A DNA stretch of 64,000 bases from Megaleporinus macrocephalus. Lineage: Eukaryota; Chordata; Actinopteri; Characiformes; Anostomidae. The stretch's first letter is position 1. Every line of letters begins with the position of its first letter. The notes under the pieces were generated by a model. The model was not told the origin of the DNA and did not search any database. It worked only from the letters and a program-made list of their open reading frames with translations. Both the position numbers and the translations under genes were made by a program. Below are positions 32,151 through 44,325 of this stretch, piece after piece. Location of the stretch: the NCBI GenBank assembly GCA_021613375.1, contig CM038722.1, positions 24,680,441 to 24,744,440 of the forward strand, given 5' to 3'.

Positions 32151-33780
32151 TTCACAGCCTTTGCCAGCAAACCTGTTGTGTATGGACACACTTTGGCTTT
32201 GAAGCAACTGAGGATAAAAAGGCTTTTCTGCCAATTTGTGCTACCTTAATGAAATGTGCTATCGTAGCCCATATTTATAGATAATCTTACTCTCTGGGCA
32301 TAAAACGCTTAATGGAACATTGTCAGAGGGTACATTTTTTTTAACAGTCAGCGCAATGGTTGATTTTCGAATGCTTAAGGCCTCAGAATGTAAAAGTAAC
32401 AGCACCATTTAAGGTGGATCTGGCAAATTCGAAAAAAAGAAGCTGGCAAACAGTAAGACAAATTTGATAGAATCATTTGTCCGAATGCTGACCTCCGCAG
32501 AGAGTTCCAAGAGGTCGGTGATTCCTCTCGTTTTTAATATCACTAAAACATTCAACAAGATGTTTTATTAAACTATCATCCTGACAGATGTTTATTATCA
32601 TGTTCTTGGGCTAAGTGCCATAAGGGCTATTAACAGTTAAGTGGATTTTTTTTAATAAAGCATCCAATAATGGACTCAGCATTTATTTATGTTGACAACT
32701 GAATACTTGCAGTGTTCATTAAAAGTTCCATGGAATGGAAAACTCTTTTATAAAGAACAGACATGGAACATAGAACCACAAACACTGTTTTCAGCTACAA
32801 ATCCCAAGAGGGCAGTAAAAGGGGTGATCCCACAAAGTATAGATTACTATGTAGCAGTCTTGACACTCCCAAGACCCCCAGAATATACATCAACCAGCTC
32901 ACATTCCAGCCCAGCATAAAACAATGACAACAGAGCAACAGTAGAAGCAGATTATACAGAAATGTAGCTGTACAGGCTGTGAAGTCAATGTTTGTTCCCA
33001 AGGAACTGAACTGTCAGTGGGCCTGGATGATGTTGATCTTTATACAAGGTTAAAGTTTCCTTCTAATTCACCAACTTCTTAACTGCATGTTCAATTCCAC
33101 CTTAAATGCTGCAGTCTCTATGGTCGCTAGAGTGTAACTACAGCACCATTTAAGGTGGAAATTCACACAACAAGCTGGTGAATATGAAGCCAACCCCAAC
33201 TCCTACATCTTGTTTACTCTGTCTAACTTCTATCTAGCAAACACACTGTATTTATGTCCAGGCTGACCACAGGTCAACTAGCCTCAACCTGTCTGGCCCG
33301 ATCGTTATCTCCTAGGCTTGAGGCTAGTTCTCGGGCCATTCCTGCCATAAACCAGCAGAATCTGCTGAGCCATAAACCCTAAATAAATAAAAATATTCAC
33401 TACAATAGTTCCATGTTTTGTTATCTTTTCTGTTGGCCCTGTTTTGTTATTTTCGCTGGTTCCTTTAGTTTTTTCATCCTTTGTTCCTGTTTTGTCATCA
33501 TTATAGGTTCCCCCTCGCTGTTACACTCACCAGCAACCTGTAAGTAGCAGCCATGCTGTGTGAGTTTATCACCGTTTGCTGGTTGAAGCAGATCATCTTA
33601 AACTGAAGGTCTCACAGTAAGTAACAACTTCAATTTACTTTGTGTTTATGTTGAGATCAAAAGCAAGTAGCCAGTATAAGTAGCATTAGCTACTAGTAAG
33701 CTCCAACTAACTAGCATGATTATCATGCTGTCTCACTGTAAATGTTTTACAAGTTCACCAAAAAGAGAACAATTCTAGGC
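32151..33780. other. Mostly anonymous; two 'CCACCTTAAATGG' words
   Basis: 'agcaccatttaaggtgga' occurs at 32401-32419 and 33141-33159. The second faces 'ttccaccttaaatg' at 33100, forming an imperfect inverted repeat of about 60 bp. It is related to the 62-bp tandem units at 38870-39445. No gene is recognisable. Confidence 0.5.
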
Positions 33781-33789
33781 CCATAACTC

Positions 33790-34450
33790 TAGACCCACAT
33801 CATAGCACTTCCTCCCAGCGCTTCCTTCCTAGCTCTGGACACACGCTCACACAATCAATCATCACACACACCTGTCATTCATCACAGCTCACAGCAGTAG
33901 CTCATTAGCACAGCCCATATAAGCCCTCCACGCACTGGCATTGTTTGTGACCAGACCTTACCTGTTCCGTGGTGAGGTTGGTGTGGCCACAGGACATTGT
34001 ATTTGGGCTCGCTCCCTCAAACGAGCTTTCTCCCCAGCTCCCACCGGTCCTCAAGTGACTTTAAAACTAGCGAATATAAACTGTGTTCCTACGCTTCCCC
34101 TGGGAACAGAGGGAGTGGTGTAAACCCCCTCTGGGTGAGCTTTGGAACAACGCAAGGACTAACCTTTGTTAGTTTGAGCTGTTGAGACAGGGCCTAGCTC
34201 CTGGTTTTCTCTCCAGCATTCAGGGAGCTACCACTGCTCAGACAGGAAAACCACTCCTGGGGTCCTCGAGGCGCTGTGGTTACCAACAGCGGCTACCCCG
34301 ACACCTACCAACTCATCTGCTCCAGTAGCCACTTCCCCTGACTGCCTCGAACGCCAGCTCACCTGGTCTCCCGGGGCTTTCATACCCTTGTTTGAGTTAA
34401 TAAAGTCTTGCATGGGATTGTAATGTCATATCCGAGTCTTAAGATTATTA
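33790..34450 (+). mobile_element. LTR-like region
   Basis: It has a 'catataagccctcc' TATA-like box (33917) and 'gttaataaagtcttgcat' polyA signal (34396) about 480 bp apart, preceded by 'cacacacctgtcattcatca'. This order is common in fish Gypsy-type LTRs. Terminal TG/CA repeats and a target duplication were not found. Confidence 0.3.
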
Positions 34451-35760
34451 ACACAATAGTGATATTAAGCCTTTTAGCACAATATTAATTAATACAATGT
34501 ATTTCTATTTGTCTCTATATATTTCTACAGCACTCTGGTGACCAAGAATAAGTGGAAGCATAAATGTAGTACAGCACACATCATTATTCTTGTTCTTAGA
34601 CCCAAAGCAAGAGGGTCTTTCAGCAACTGCCCATTAGCTTCCAGTGGGCTTCTATTACAAGGATGATTCAAGCCAATGTGCCTTCTGTTCTTATACTAAG
34701 CACAAAGGAAATGCCTCACTATGATTCCCCCTGCAGCAGATAGAGAGCGGCCGAACGCTTCTGGAGCGTCCCTTTAAAGTAGTTACCGAATAATATGTCT
34801 TAAAACGATGAGCTGAATAGTAAGTCTGCAGTTAAAAGGCATTGAGGATGTTATCTCACACATGCACTCACGAACCCGTGCACTGTCTGCTGGGCAGCCT
34901 CTCCCAGTCTTCAATAAACGCTTCAGAGCACGCAGTATTTATTCAAATGTCCTTGACACAACCTTGATGGTGAATCAGCATGCCTGTTCCCTCGCAAACA
35001 GCAGCGCTCCGAGTTGCCCCCAATTTTAACGTAGACTGCAGACATCTCTCCTTCTCTGTCTCTCTCTCTCTCTCTCTTTTTTCTCTCTCTCTCTCTCATT
35101 TTCTTCTTCCCCCTGCTCACCCAGAGCATTCCTCCCGTCTTTTTTTCCAGAGGACACGGATGTCGGCTTCATCAGCTTGCACTGCCTGATCGCTGCTGCT
35201 TAATTAGGGTAATTACCACTAAACGAATGAAGGGAAAGATAATGTTTAAGAGGGTTTTTCTTCCCCCCTTTTTTCCTGGCTAAACGGTTTTTATAGGACG
35301 TCGGTGACAAGTGGCTTTTTCAGGGCTGAAACAAGTTTCCCAGCACTGAAAGGAAACGCTTCAACAGAAATATAATAAATATCCAGGGGGTGCAATTTAA
35401 TAGCCTCTGCTAGATGTTTGAAAAGACCTGACTAGTTTTTTTTTTTCCTTGTATTTTATTTTTCTCCCTGAGGTCCACTTATTATATTTGCGCAGGTTTA
35501 TGCGACAAAAACGTAATTTATTTTGATATTTTTTAATCCCTCGTTAACTCTTACAGTTAAACTTCTTTTTGTTTATTTAGTTAAAGGGACGATATGTCAT
35601 TTTATTCTGTAGTTTATTGTTTTTTTTTTCCACTCAGGTCCACTTACAATATGCGTGTGGGTTTTGTAAACAAGATTCATCAATGAAATATAGATCATAA
35701 TTCATTTCTATGACTTTTCCATGAACTTTCTTAATCCTCAATTAAACAAGCTGTTTCAGT
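34451..35760. other. No gene; CT microsatellite at 35048-35100
   Basis: The (CT)n tract causes the R/E-rich minus-strand ORF. The 35180-35300 part ('taattagggtaattaccact') is unique-looking and AT-homeobox-like but unproven. Confidence 0.35.
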
Positions 35761-35764
35761 CACT

Positions 35765-35960
35765 GTGCCTTTAAGAACTGTCTATGTAAATGAGCTCTGA
35801 TTGATTGCATGTTTTGTATTGTGCCCTTTTTAAAATGCAGTCCAGGCTGAAACACTCTTTATAACTTCACTGAGAATGAAAAGAACTAAACTTCAATGAT
35901 ATGTATATTATCGCTGTCCAAAGAAAAACAGGAGACCAAAAACTTATATATATATATATA
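35765..35960. repeat. Family D fragment followed by family C end
   Basis: 'gcagtccaggctgaaacact' belongs to family D. 'tatcgctgtccaaagaaaaa' at 35909 is a family C terminus running into (TA)n. Confidence 0.6.
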
Positions 35961-36084
35961 ATCATTAAAACCTGTTCCTTACACACATACTTCCCAAATC
36001 AGCTTCACTTACCATATAGTACAGACTGTAGTCCGTCTGATTTGCTGCATATATTGTTTATCCCCTTTTACTTTGTTCTTTAAT

Positions 36085-36400
36085 GGTCAGGACCCCCACA
36101 GGACCACCACAGAACAGGTACTATTAAGGAGGCAGATCATTCTCAACACTGCAGTGACACTGACATGGTGGTGGTGTGTTAGTGTGTGTTGTGCTGGTAT
36201 GAGTGGATCAGACACAGCAGTGCTGTTGAAGTGTTTAAACACCTCAGTGTCTCTGCTGGACTGAGAATCGTCCACCATCCAGAAACATCCAGTCAACAGT
36301 GTCCTGTGGGCAGAATCCTGTGAGCACTGATGAAGACTAGAGAACACAAACTGTGCAGCAACAGATGAGCTACTGTCTCTGATGCAGAGAGATTTTTTAT
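36085..36400 (+). repeat. Palindromic teleost repeat B
   Basis: 'cagtgacactgacatggtgg' and 'ggtatgagtggatcagacac' with 'gtgtttaaacacctcag' form the well-known fish repeat whose other arm is at 3378-3478. The second half ('catccagtcaacagtgtcc') is present here, though shortened. Confidence 0.75.
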
Positions 36401-36469
36401 TATTGTGCATGGTCGATGGTCGGGTTTCCAAAGTCTTTGCAATTGTATGTTGACATCTTAGACAATTTT

Positions 36470-36725
36470 TTTTTTTTTAGAATCAGTGACTTTTCCAGCC
36501 TTTTCCAGATGCGTTGCTGCCATCAGGTTCTAAATTAGTTTAATTTGTTTATTCATTTTCATGAAATGCTAAATTGTCTCACTTTAAACATCTATGTGTT
36601 CTCTGTTCTACTGTAAGTCAAATATGGGTATATGAGATTTGCAAACATTTCATACAGTTTTTAATTTACATTTCATTACATTTCACACAGCGTCCAACAT
36701 TTTTGGGATTTGGTTTTTTTTATAT
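36470..36725 (+). mobile_element. Tc1-like MITE, 3' end
   Basis: The right end 'cacagcgtccaacatttttg'+'ggatttgg' is the terminus type of a common fish Tc1-derived MITE. The interior 'gagatttgcaaa' and 'atttacatttca' words fit. A second similar end lies at 37039-37148, about 444 bp on. Confidence 0.55.
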
Positions 36726-36734
36726 ATAGATAGC

Positions 36735-37036
36735 AATAAGCCGTTGGTGGTAACTGGTTTGCTCATTCATGAACTAGAATTAACAGCCAGTTTTATGCAG
36801 CCCTGTGTGCTGCAGTCTTATCTCATTTACAGGTACAGGCAGCAAATCATACCATGAAACAATCCTGTAAAAAGCAACACCTGAACCACTCTGCTGCTAA
36901 TTTTGCCCAGTACACCTTATAACTGCTGTTGTAGAAATACATGAGGTGGATGAAGATGTGCTGGAGCAGGACCTCAGACTGGCACTGCACTGTATATGGT
37001 CTTTCCTTCTTGAGACAAATTCAAAATTTGGCTTCT
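36735..37036 (+). repeat. Dispersed repeat family E, copy 1
   Basis: Shares 'ctctgctgctaattt', 'gactggcactgcactgtata' and 'tggtctttccttct' with 40755-40960. Inserted between the two Tc1-like MITE ends. Confidence 0.65.
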
Positions 37037-37038
37037 AC

Positions 37039-37148
37039 AATGTGTTCTCTGTTCTACTGTAAATCAAATATGGGAATATGAGATTTGGCAAATTTTGCAT
37101 AGTGGTTTTAATTCACATTTCTTTAGCGTCCAACATTTTGGGGATTTT
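37039..37148 (+). repeat. Second Tc1-like MITE end
   Basis: Near-copy of 36596-36715 ('gttctctgttctactgtaaa'), so the MITE was split or duplicated around family E. Confidence 0.7.
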
Positions 37149-37149
37149 T

Positions 37150-37718
37150 CAGCGTGTCTCGTTGGGGAACCAAGACAAAGACATTTAACACTACTAATCT
37201 GATACGGTTTTTAGATTACACTACACAGCTGAATACAGTGAGTATCAGTAAACAGCAGAGCTAGCACGCACAGCTAGCACAAAACAAATAACCCAGAACA
37301 CTATACAGACCAGATCTGACCAGTACAAACAGAACAGCAGCAACAATTCAAGATCTACATTTAATGATTCTGTGTTTAATGACTACAGTTTTTACTGCAT
37401 TTATTTAATTAACTTTTTTCTTTTTAAATTAAGGGTCTAAATTGAATGATTGCAGTATTGGCGATATTTGTTTGATTTACTTTGTTTATTTACTGTTAAT
37501 TTTGTTAAAAATATCATGCTGTTTCACAGAAGCTCATTAAAAATGGTAATAATGGTAATTTCGACCATGTTTCATGACTTGCTTGCGCTAATAACTACAT
37601 GTAGTCCTGCCGTGGCATATAAACCCGCCCTCAATCAGTATTGGCTATCGGTCAATCGCGTTGAAAGGTGATCGGCGATCAGAATTTGCCTTAAAAACGC
37701 TGATCGGTCCATTTCTAA
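37150..37718 (+). mobile_element. BED/hAT family element, copy 2 (5'-truncated)
   Basis: Matches copy 1 from its BED region onward, including 'gagctagcacgcacagctag' and the right end 'gctgatcggtccatttcta'. The left ~300 bp is missing. Confidence 0.8.
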
Positions 37719-37789
37719 TATGTGTGTGTGTATATATATATATATTATATATCTTGTCTGGACAGCTTCGATAAATAAAGAGATCTCCA

Positions 37790-38110
37790 GATTTCCAGAG
37801 TCCCATGTTCTCCAATATATTTTCCAGAACTCGCAAGCGTCTTCCCCCTCACCTCTATCCCCCCTCACATGTCCTCAGCGAAGCGGCCCAGACTTCCGGA
37901 ATGTTCTCCCATCCCGTCGTGGGCAGACTGCCGCTTATCCGCCCGGCCCAGGGAATTACAGAGCAGAAAGGCCCCCTGTTTGAGATTGATAAAGCCAGCA
38001 GGACCGCATTTCCCAGCAGGCTCTGGGGCTTATCTGCGTGGGCAGTCTAGAGTGATGGCCCACAATGCCATGCTCTGAGGAGCAGAGCCATCCCCTGAGC
38101 CCTGAGCCAG
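37790..38110. promoter_or_regulatory. Candidate conserved non-coding block
   Basis: GC-richer, non-repetitive block with 'gattgataaagcc' (GATA-like) and dense unique words. Three overlapping frames (61-87 codons) are open but give no domain. It may be a regulatory element or a decayed exon. Confidence 0.2.
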
Positions 38111-38349
38111 CACTGCTCTACACAAGTCCTGTGTACGAATGCAGAAGCGTCTGTGGGCTTATATGAAAGGTTAGTGTCCCGTCTGAGTCGGTGCAGCTTT
38201 GCATAAAACATACAAAACACAAACCTTCTGGTTTAAAGGGCCGGTATCATAAAAGTGACTCGTTCTTTTTTAACTAAGTGAGTTTAATATAGTATTCAAA
38301 CATTGTGCTGTTCACTGTCTGGAGCACGCTGTTTATATATGCACACTAA

Positions 38350-38545
38350 GCCACAAAGCAGCCCGGTTTTGAATGAATGGTTTTTGTGATGTCACAAAAA
38401 CGAACGTTTCCCCTGTATTCAGCTCTGAGCTCCACCCATTGACACCGAAGTTGTAAGGAGTGTTGTAAGGAGTGATGTAAGGAGTGTTTCAGGATTTTTG
38501 AATGGCAGGGCAGCCGTCTAGAACAGAGCTAATTTACAGATGCAA
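38350..38545 (+). repeat. Family D-like repeat
   Basis: Contains the near-palindrome 'tttttgtgatgtcacaaaaa' (38381-38400) and three close 'gtaaggagtg' words (38454-38486). Confidence 0.5.
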
Positions 38546-38554
38546 TTGAATGCA

Positions 38555-38800
38555 AAAGTTTGGGAACGCCGGTCAAATGACTTTTTGTTGGATTTGAAAG
38601 TAAGATCTATCACAGCACTTTAATGCACAAACACTGTTCATTTAATATCTTAGTCAGAAAGAAATTTATAAATAAAATGTGGCCAGTCCAAAAGTTTAGC
38701 ATATTTTACACTAAATCACAACTGAGGACTGACCTTTTAACTACAGACATTTTAGACATTATTTATATGAAAACCTGTAAAATTCAGCTCATATGTCCTT
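38555..38800. repeat. Tc1/mariner-like terminus and flanking sequence
   Basis: 'gcaaaagtttgggaacgcc' is typical of ends of fish Tc1/mariner MITEs. The partner end was not found. Confidence 0.35.
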
Positions 38801-38869
38801 ACAGTCCACCTTAAATGATCCTTGAATCATTCTAGGAAGAACCTGGACAGGTAGACTGAAGCAGTTGCA

Positions 38870-39445
38870 AGGAGCTGTGGCACTGTTTAAGGTGGAACGG
38901 TACAATTCTATCAAGAAACTCCAGAACATAACTGCTTCACCAGCTGAGGCACCAGAATGTAGCTACTGCACCATTTAAGGTGGAATGGGGCAATTCTAAC
39001 AAGAAGCTGAGGCACCAGAATGTAGCTACTGCACCATTTAAGGTGGAACGGGGCAATTCTAACGAGAAGCTGAGGCACCAGAACATAAAAGCACTCTCCA
39101 AAAAAACAATGTATCTTCATTTTTGTTGATTTTCATTTTTCTACACAATTTGAATTCAAGAACTTCCACTTACATTGTGTGAACATTTCATGGTGAATGA
39201 ATCGATAGAAATGCTCCTAAATAACATGGATAAAGAGAAGACGTTCCATTTTGAAGATACTTGTTTTTCATTGGACAGTGACAATAACTTCTTCACCAGT
39301 TGAGCTGGAAGTGGAGAACTCGAAACAAGAAGCCGAGGCACCAGAATGTAGCTAGTGTGCCATTTAAGATGGGATGGGAAAATTCAAACAAGAGCCTGAG
39401 GCACTGGAATGCAACTGCTGCACCATTTAAGGTGGAAGAAGCACT
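38870..39445. repeat. ~62-bp tandem repeat, five to six units, split by a MITE
   Basis: Units contain 'gcaccatttaaggtggaa', 'ttctaac(a/g)agaagctgag' and 'gcaccagaatgtagcta'. Starts near 38876, 38966, 39027, 39355 and 39420. The element at 39085-39288 breaks the series. Confidence 0.85.
39085..39288. mobile_element. MITE family C inserted in the 62-bp repeat
   Basis: Right end 'gatacttgtttttcattgga'+'cagtga'; interior 'gatagaaatgctcctaaat'. Confidence 0.7.
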
Positions 39446-39559
39446 GATGGGAGAAGAGTATTTATTTTGCTGTTGAGTTCTAATATCAACAATCCTCTGG
39501 AATCGTATGCAGCGGCTTTAAACAGTGTTTTAATATTCTTACTTCATTAAAAGCCTAGG

Positions 39560-39640
39560 ATAAAGCTCTGTTAAGTTTGTGACAACATCATTGTACAACG
39601 CACTATACAAGTGAACTTGATGACTTATAGTCATCTAGTT
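39560..39640. repeat. LINE-like tail words
   Basis: 'gtttgtgacaacatcattgt' plus 'cactatacaagtgaacttga' resembles the LINE tail at 23830-23890. Confidence 0.4.
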
Positions 39641-39751
39641 ACAGTTTCTGGTGACCACAATGTGACCACAATGTGACCACAATGACCACAATGTGTTTAT
39701 GAACTAATATATATATATATATGTGTGTGTATATATATATATGTGTATATA

Positions 39752-39946
39752 TATCACTGTCCAGAGAAAAATAAGTAACTTAAATGGTTAAACTTTACAG
39801 GAGACAGCAAATACATTCTCATAAGATTTATTTTGGAGCTTTTCTATGCACAGGATATAAACAACAGCTTTCATGTTCAAATGATGTTGAAAAATGAAAA
39901 TCAACAAAAATGAATATGTATGTTTTTCTTTGGACACCTGACCTGA
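39752..39946. mobile_element. MITE family C, complete copy
   Basis: Ends 'tcactgtccagagaaaaata' and 'tatgtttttctttggaca' are inverted repeats. (TA)n/(GT)n at 39708-39751 adjoins it on the left. Confidence 0.65.
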
Positions 39947-39949
39947 CTC

Positions 39950-40740
39950 TGAAAACATTTACAATAGCTTCATAAAGTGTTATGCATATAACTTCAGAGC
40001 AATTATGCATGCCCATGCCAGGCCTACAGGACATTATATGAATATAGGATTCTTAGGATGTGTCTATATATCAGCTGAGATGATGTAACTATATTTACCT
40101 TCCGTCCTCACCTTCACAGACATAAAACGAAAAATACTATATTTAAAAATCTGATCATATAAAAGCTTGATTTTTACCATGTGGTGCTCTGAGCTCACAC
40201 TCATTCATCAAAGCATTTCCTTCTGTAACTCACACTCGGTCCGAGAGGAGGGTTTGCTTAAAAGAGTCTAAATGATCTCGCCAGAGAAATCCCATATTTC
40301 ACTATTATGCTGTGCAGCATGAGTCAAAATATGTTTTTCTCCGCTTGACAGTCCGTCTTTAACCAGACAGACTTTTGGCTTGACGTTCCATTTGGCCATT
40401 AGTGTCCATCACTCCCCTGACTGTGGGTGAGCGCGTGTGTGTTTTGTGCGCGAGAGAGGCTACAGCAGGCTTAACAGTGCACTCGGGTGTGTCTGGCGCG
40501 TGCGTGAGTGTGTGTACGGGGGCGCCTGCAACACGCCATAAATTGAGTTTCTCAGGCGGTGAGACTGTCAGAGCGAAAGCAGGAGAAAGTCCTGTTGTTC
40601 CTACATTCCTCGACAATGCTGAAACAGCAGCAGCCTCTACGCCACAGAGATGTGCATGAATAACGGGGAACAGGAGAAAGCTGGAAAGAGTGAATTTCAT
40701 TTATTCTCTGAGCTACAACGGGCCGGAGTCATACTCACTG
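39950..40740. other. Unique-looking sequence
   Basis: The part at 40400-40700 is GC-rich with CpG-containing words ('gagcgcgtgtgtgttttgtg'). Mirror ORFs of 85 and 113 codons on opposite strands have no recognisable motif. Confidence 0.3.
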
Positions 40741-40754
40741 CCAGGTTTGATGTT

Positions 40755-40960
40755 TAGAGCTATAAGCCAGTGGTGGTAAGATGTTTCCTCATTCATAGAC
40801 CAGGATCACCAGCCCGTTTTAGGTGCTACTCTGCTGCTAATTTGTAACTAATAATTGTAACTACTCAAGCACGTCTTCTTCTACCTCATGTACTTATGAT
40901 CAGGACTTCAGATTGGCACTGCAATGTATATGGTCTTTCCTTCTCGAAACAAATTCTAAA
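40755..40960 (+). repeat. Dispersed repeat family E, copy 2
   Basis: Matches 36735-37036 as described there. Confidence 0.65.
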
Positions 40961-41588
40961 ATTAACATTAACATTAACATTAAGATTTTCAGATTTAAAT
41001 TTTATGCCACTATTTTTTTAATCAACATTTTCATATTTTTTAAATCAACATTTGTGGTATTCCAGATGCTTTGCCAACTTTTGGTTGGAAACATCTTGTA
41101 GCACTAAACAGAAAATTGTCTATTTGTAACTATGGTAGTATACTATATAATATTATATAGTACTATATTATACTATATTGATAATTGTGTTTTGCTTTCT
41201 GCTAGATCTTCACCACATAAGCCAGTTTACTACACCGTTCTAATTCCAGATTGTCCAGTCTGATTGTGTGATTCAGGCTTGTATACAGTTTTTTGATCGA
41301 ATGCATGGATTCCTTAAAACAATTTTTTACCAGATTTTTTCCCTTAGAGAATGAATAGGAATAGGAAGTGTACGCCAATCTACCAAACGTCTGCTCAACC
41401 CACAGACATCGTTTCACATACATTGACTCAGGGCAGACCCCCAACCATGACTGCAGTGTTGGTTTGACCTGCATCTGTCTGTTTGTTGTTTTTTCCATCC
41501 CTCAGTTTTCCCCCATAGAGTCCACATTCATTTTCGACTGAACCCAAACATCCTGGTTTCATTCAACGTACATCCTCCAAACTGCCTG

Positions 41589-41593
<5 letters not shown>

Positions 41594-41633
<40 letters not shown>
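41594..41633. repeat. (GT)n microsatellite
   Basis: About 20 GT units. Confidence 0.97.
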
Positions 41634-41635
<2 letters not shown>

Positions 41636-41799
41636 TGAAGCTACCTAGTATTCCGGAGACTGCGCCCTCTGCAGGCGCTGGGAGGAAGTGCTTACAGTCG
41701 TTTTTATGTTGATAATGTATGGATCCAGATATCACTCCATTCCAAGTCAGCTGCTGGTTTATAACAAAAGGCTAATCCAGTTCTTACTGTGAAATCAAT

Positions 41800-42335
41800 A
41801 AGAGTGTAGAATTAGCATGGACGGAAGTGACATGTCCCCACCAATATCCAGTGATTATTGAATTTTCCCCACCAATAATTTGATCCCCACCAAAAAAAAC
41901 AAACAAACCCGATCTGTCAACATCTCATTAACCTAGAGGTGCAGAAAGGGTTAAATCACGTTCTCTACTAAAGTCCCACCTCCCGGTTACACAAACGGCC
42001 GGTGTGATTGGCTGTATCTTTCCCTGCTATCATGTGAGACTCTGTAGCTACGTTTGGTCGTTAGCAGCGCCAAAACTGGTCCAGTCATATGAGACTCACT
42101 GTGCTAGACTCAGGTGCAACTTGGGGGACACATGGGTGTGAGAAGCGAGTAAGGAAGCCAACAAAAAAGAAGAAGGTGGACATAAAGAACTATTTTTCAA
42201 AAAAAAAGTGTAAGTCACTTACAGTTGAGTTCGCTAATGAAATGAGTCCATCATAATAACGTTAATGGCGATGCTAGGCTTTGGGTGCACAGCATACAAC
42301 AGGCTAACATCAATTCATAGGTCCCCACCAATGTC
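41800..42335 (+). repeat. Dispersed repeat family A, copy 2
   Basis: Longer relative of 478-955. It has a frame with 'KKKVDIKNYF' around 42166-42196, like the first residues of TTF-type/hAT transposases. This supports, but does not prove, a hAT origin. Confidence 0.7.
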
Positions 42336-43735
42336 ATGAACAAATCTATGCCCTTGGATATCAGCGTTTCTCAATCCCATAATAATCCCCAGTTTGAGGT
42401 TTCATTACACACAAGTTTAGCTTTGTTTGCATCATATGATAACAGCTAAGATCTGGCAGAGCTGAAACTCATCACTTATGTTATAGTTTCTCTTTGCCTA
42501 ATTGTCTAGTCTGAGCGCCCTCACAGCAAGAAGCCAAGAAAATCAGTGACTGACTGACCTCACACTTCATCTGGTATGACTTTAAAACTCATGTATCTTA
42601 CGCTCATTATAATATATGTGCTACTATGAATCAATGCTTACCTCTCAGTAACACTCATTTAACAAAATAGGAAGAACATCTATGAGATTGTCCTTTATAC
42701 TCACAAACTGGGCAAACCGTGACATTGTGAAGCATGCTGTCCACAGAATGAAGTCCATCATCTCATTTCAGGGTCTAAAACTTTGCGAGTGATTTCACTG
42801 GCTGCAGGGGTATCAGCTGAGTCTGAGCTGATTATGGAGATGCAGCTCCACTAAACGAAGCACAGAACAAATGGACGGGATGTCTGTATAGGTGCAAATA
42901 CGATCCATTTCTTTGCTCCCAGGAGAATGGACAAACCACAACACTGGCCTACTGTCCATCCTAGTAAAAGTAAAAGTACCATGAACTGCCTCATCACTTC
43001 ATTCAGAAGATGAAACTCTGGGTGCCTCTACACAGGCTGTGATTTAGTTCATAGTGCAGTATGAGATGCTCTTGGAGATTCTGATCTGCAGCATTCGTAG
43101 AAAAAAAGTGTTCTTTTCGTTGAAACAGAGCTTCTCTGTCATCTCGGATGTCATCATGCCAAGCAGATAAAAAGCTGTTTAGACAAAAAACCTTTTATTT
43201 TTAAACAGGCACCTCAACACAAGACTTAACAAAGGCTGAAAGAAGGTCCAGAACTACTCAACTCACAACATAGCACGAAATGGGAAAGTTATTTGATTTG
43301 TGTGCAGTATCATTTTTGGGTGGGACAACGCAACTGTTTCAAACTCTGGCTTGGGCCTATCGCAACCTGTTCTATGGCAATGAGTATGTAACTCATTCGC
43401 AGGCATAGTTTATTGGAGTTTATAGTTAAAAGAAAACAGGCATACAAACCAAGAGAATCTCAAACTAACAGATTAACAGAGTAACTAATTAATAGACTTA
43501 CAACATCACAATGACAGAACAACAGAGTAACACTGAAACATCATAACATAGTAAACACATAGCCACAAGACAGGGAGCCAACAGAGAGTATAAGTAGGAC
43601 ACAGGAAACCGAGAGGAAGGAACCGTAGGAACCGGTGGGAGGGGGTTGTGTGTCCTTCTCAATATCAGAAACAGGTAGTTTCGTTCCACCCAAAAATTAA
43701 ACCTCAGAAAAAGAGAAAACTGTTTTAAAAAACTT
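42336..43735. other. No supported gene; LTR-like words at 43400-43700
   Basis: The 43400-43650 part on the minus strand resembles fish LTR sequence ('ctgtcttgtggctatgtgtt'), but no ends are seen. Confidence 0.3.
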
Positions 43736-43739
43736 TTCT

Positions 43740-43990
43740 TTTTCTTTTACTTTCATTACTATTTATCTATTTTTTTCTTAGTATTATTTTGTATTCACCT
43801 TTGTATGTTTTATATTTAATCTCATTGTTTAGCTTAAAAATGTCACTTATCTCCTCTCGTTTTCTCTCTAGACCAACTTGGGTGGAAGGGGGGTTGTAGT
43901 ATTCGTGGTTGTTAATGTAAAAAATGGATGTTAGCATTGTTTTTGTTACCATGAGTATTGTAACTTTAAAGTCCAATAAAAAAATATATA
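43740..43990 (+). mobile_element. L1-like LINE 3' tail
   Basis: T-rich stretch ending 'gtccaataaaaaaa'. Similar in style to 4200-4290; no coding part. Confidence 0.3.
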
Positions 43991-44259
43991 TAATTTTTTT
44001 TATTTTAAAACCGCATTTAGGCAGCTTTCACAATTCAAACGCTGTGTTTGCTGTTAGCAACTGGTTCTAGTTGTTAGGTGGTCTGGGTCTTTCACTTTGT
44101 TAAGACTTGTGTTGAGATGCCTGTTCAGAAATATCCCGCAGTCAGCAGCTTCACAGACGGAGCTCTCGCCTCGCCTAAGTTTTGGGTAGTTCGCGCCAGC
44201 TTTACACGCCTTCATATTAACTTTAGCCACGTCCCAAACTGCAGACTGCTACTACACTA

Positions 44260-44325
44260 AATGCATAAAATAAATAAAATATAACAAATAAAATAAATAA
44301 ATATATGAATAAATAAAAGGACACC
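44260..44325. repeat. (AAATA)n-like simple repeat
   Basis: 'aaataaataaa' words in tandem. Confidence 0.8.

Noticed and set aside
44078..44260. 60-codon plus-strand ORF in a slightly GC-richer patch
   Set aside because: Too short and without motif; no evidence of exon borders.
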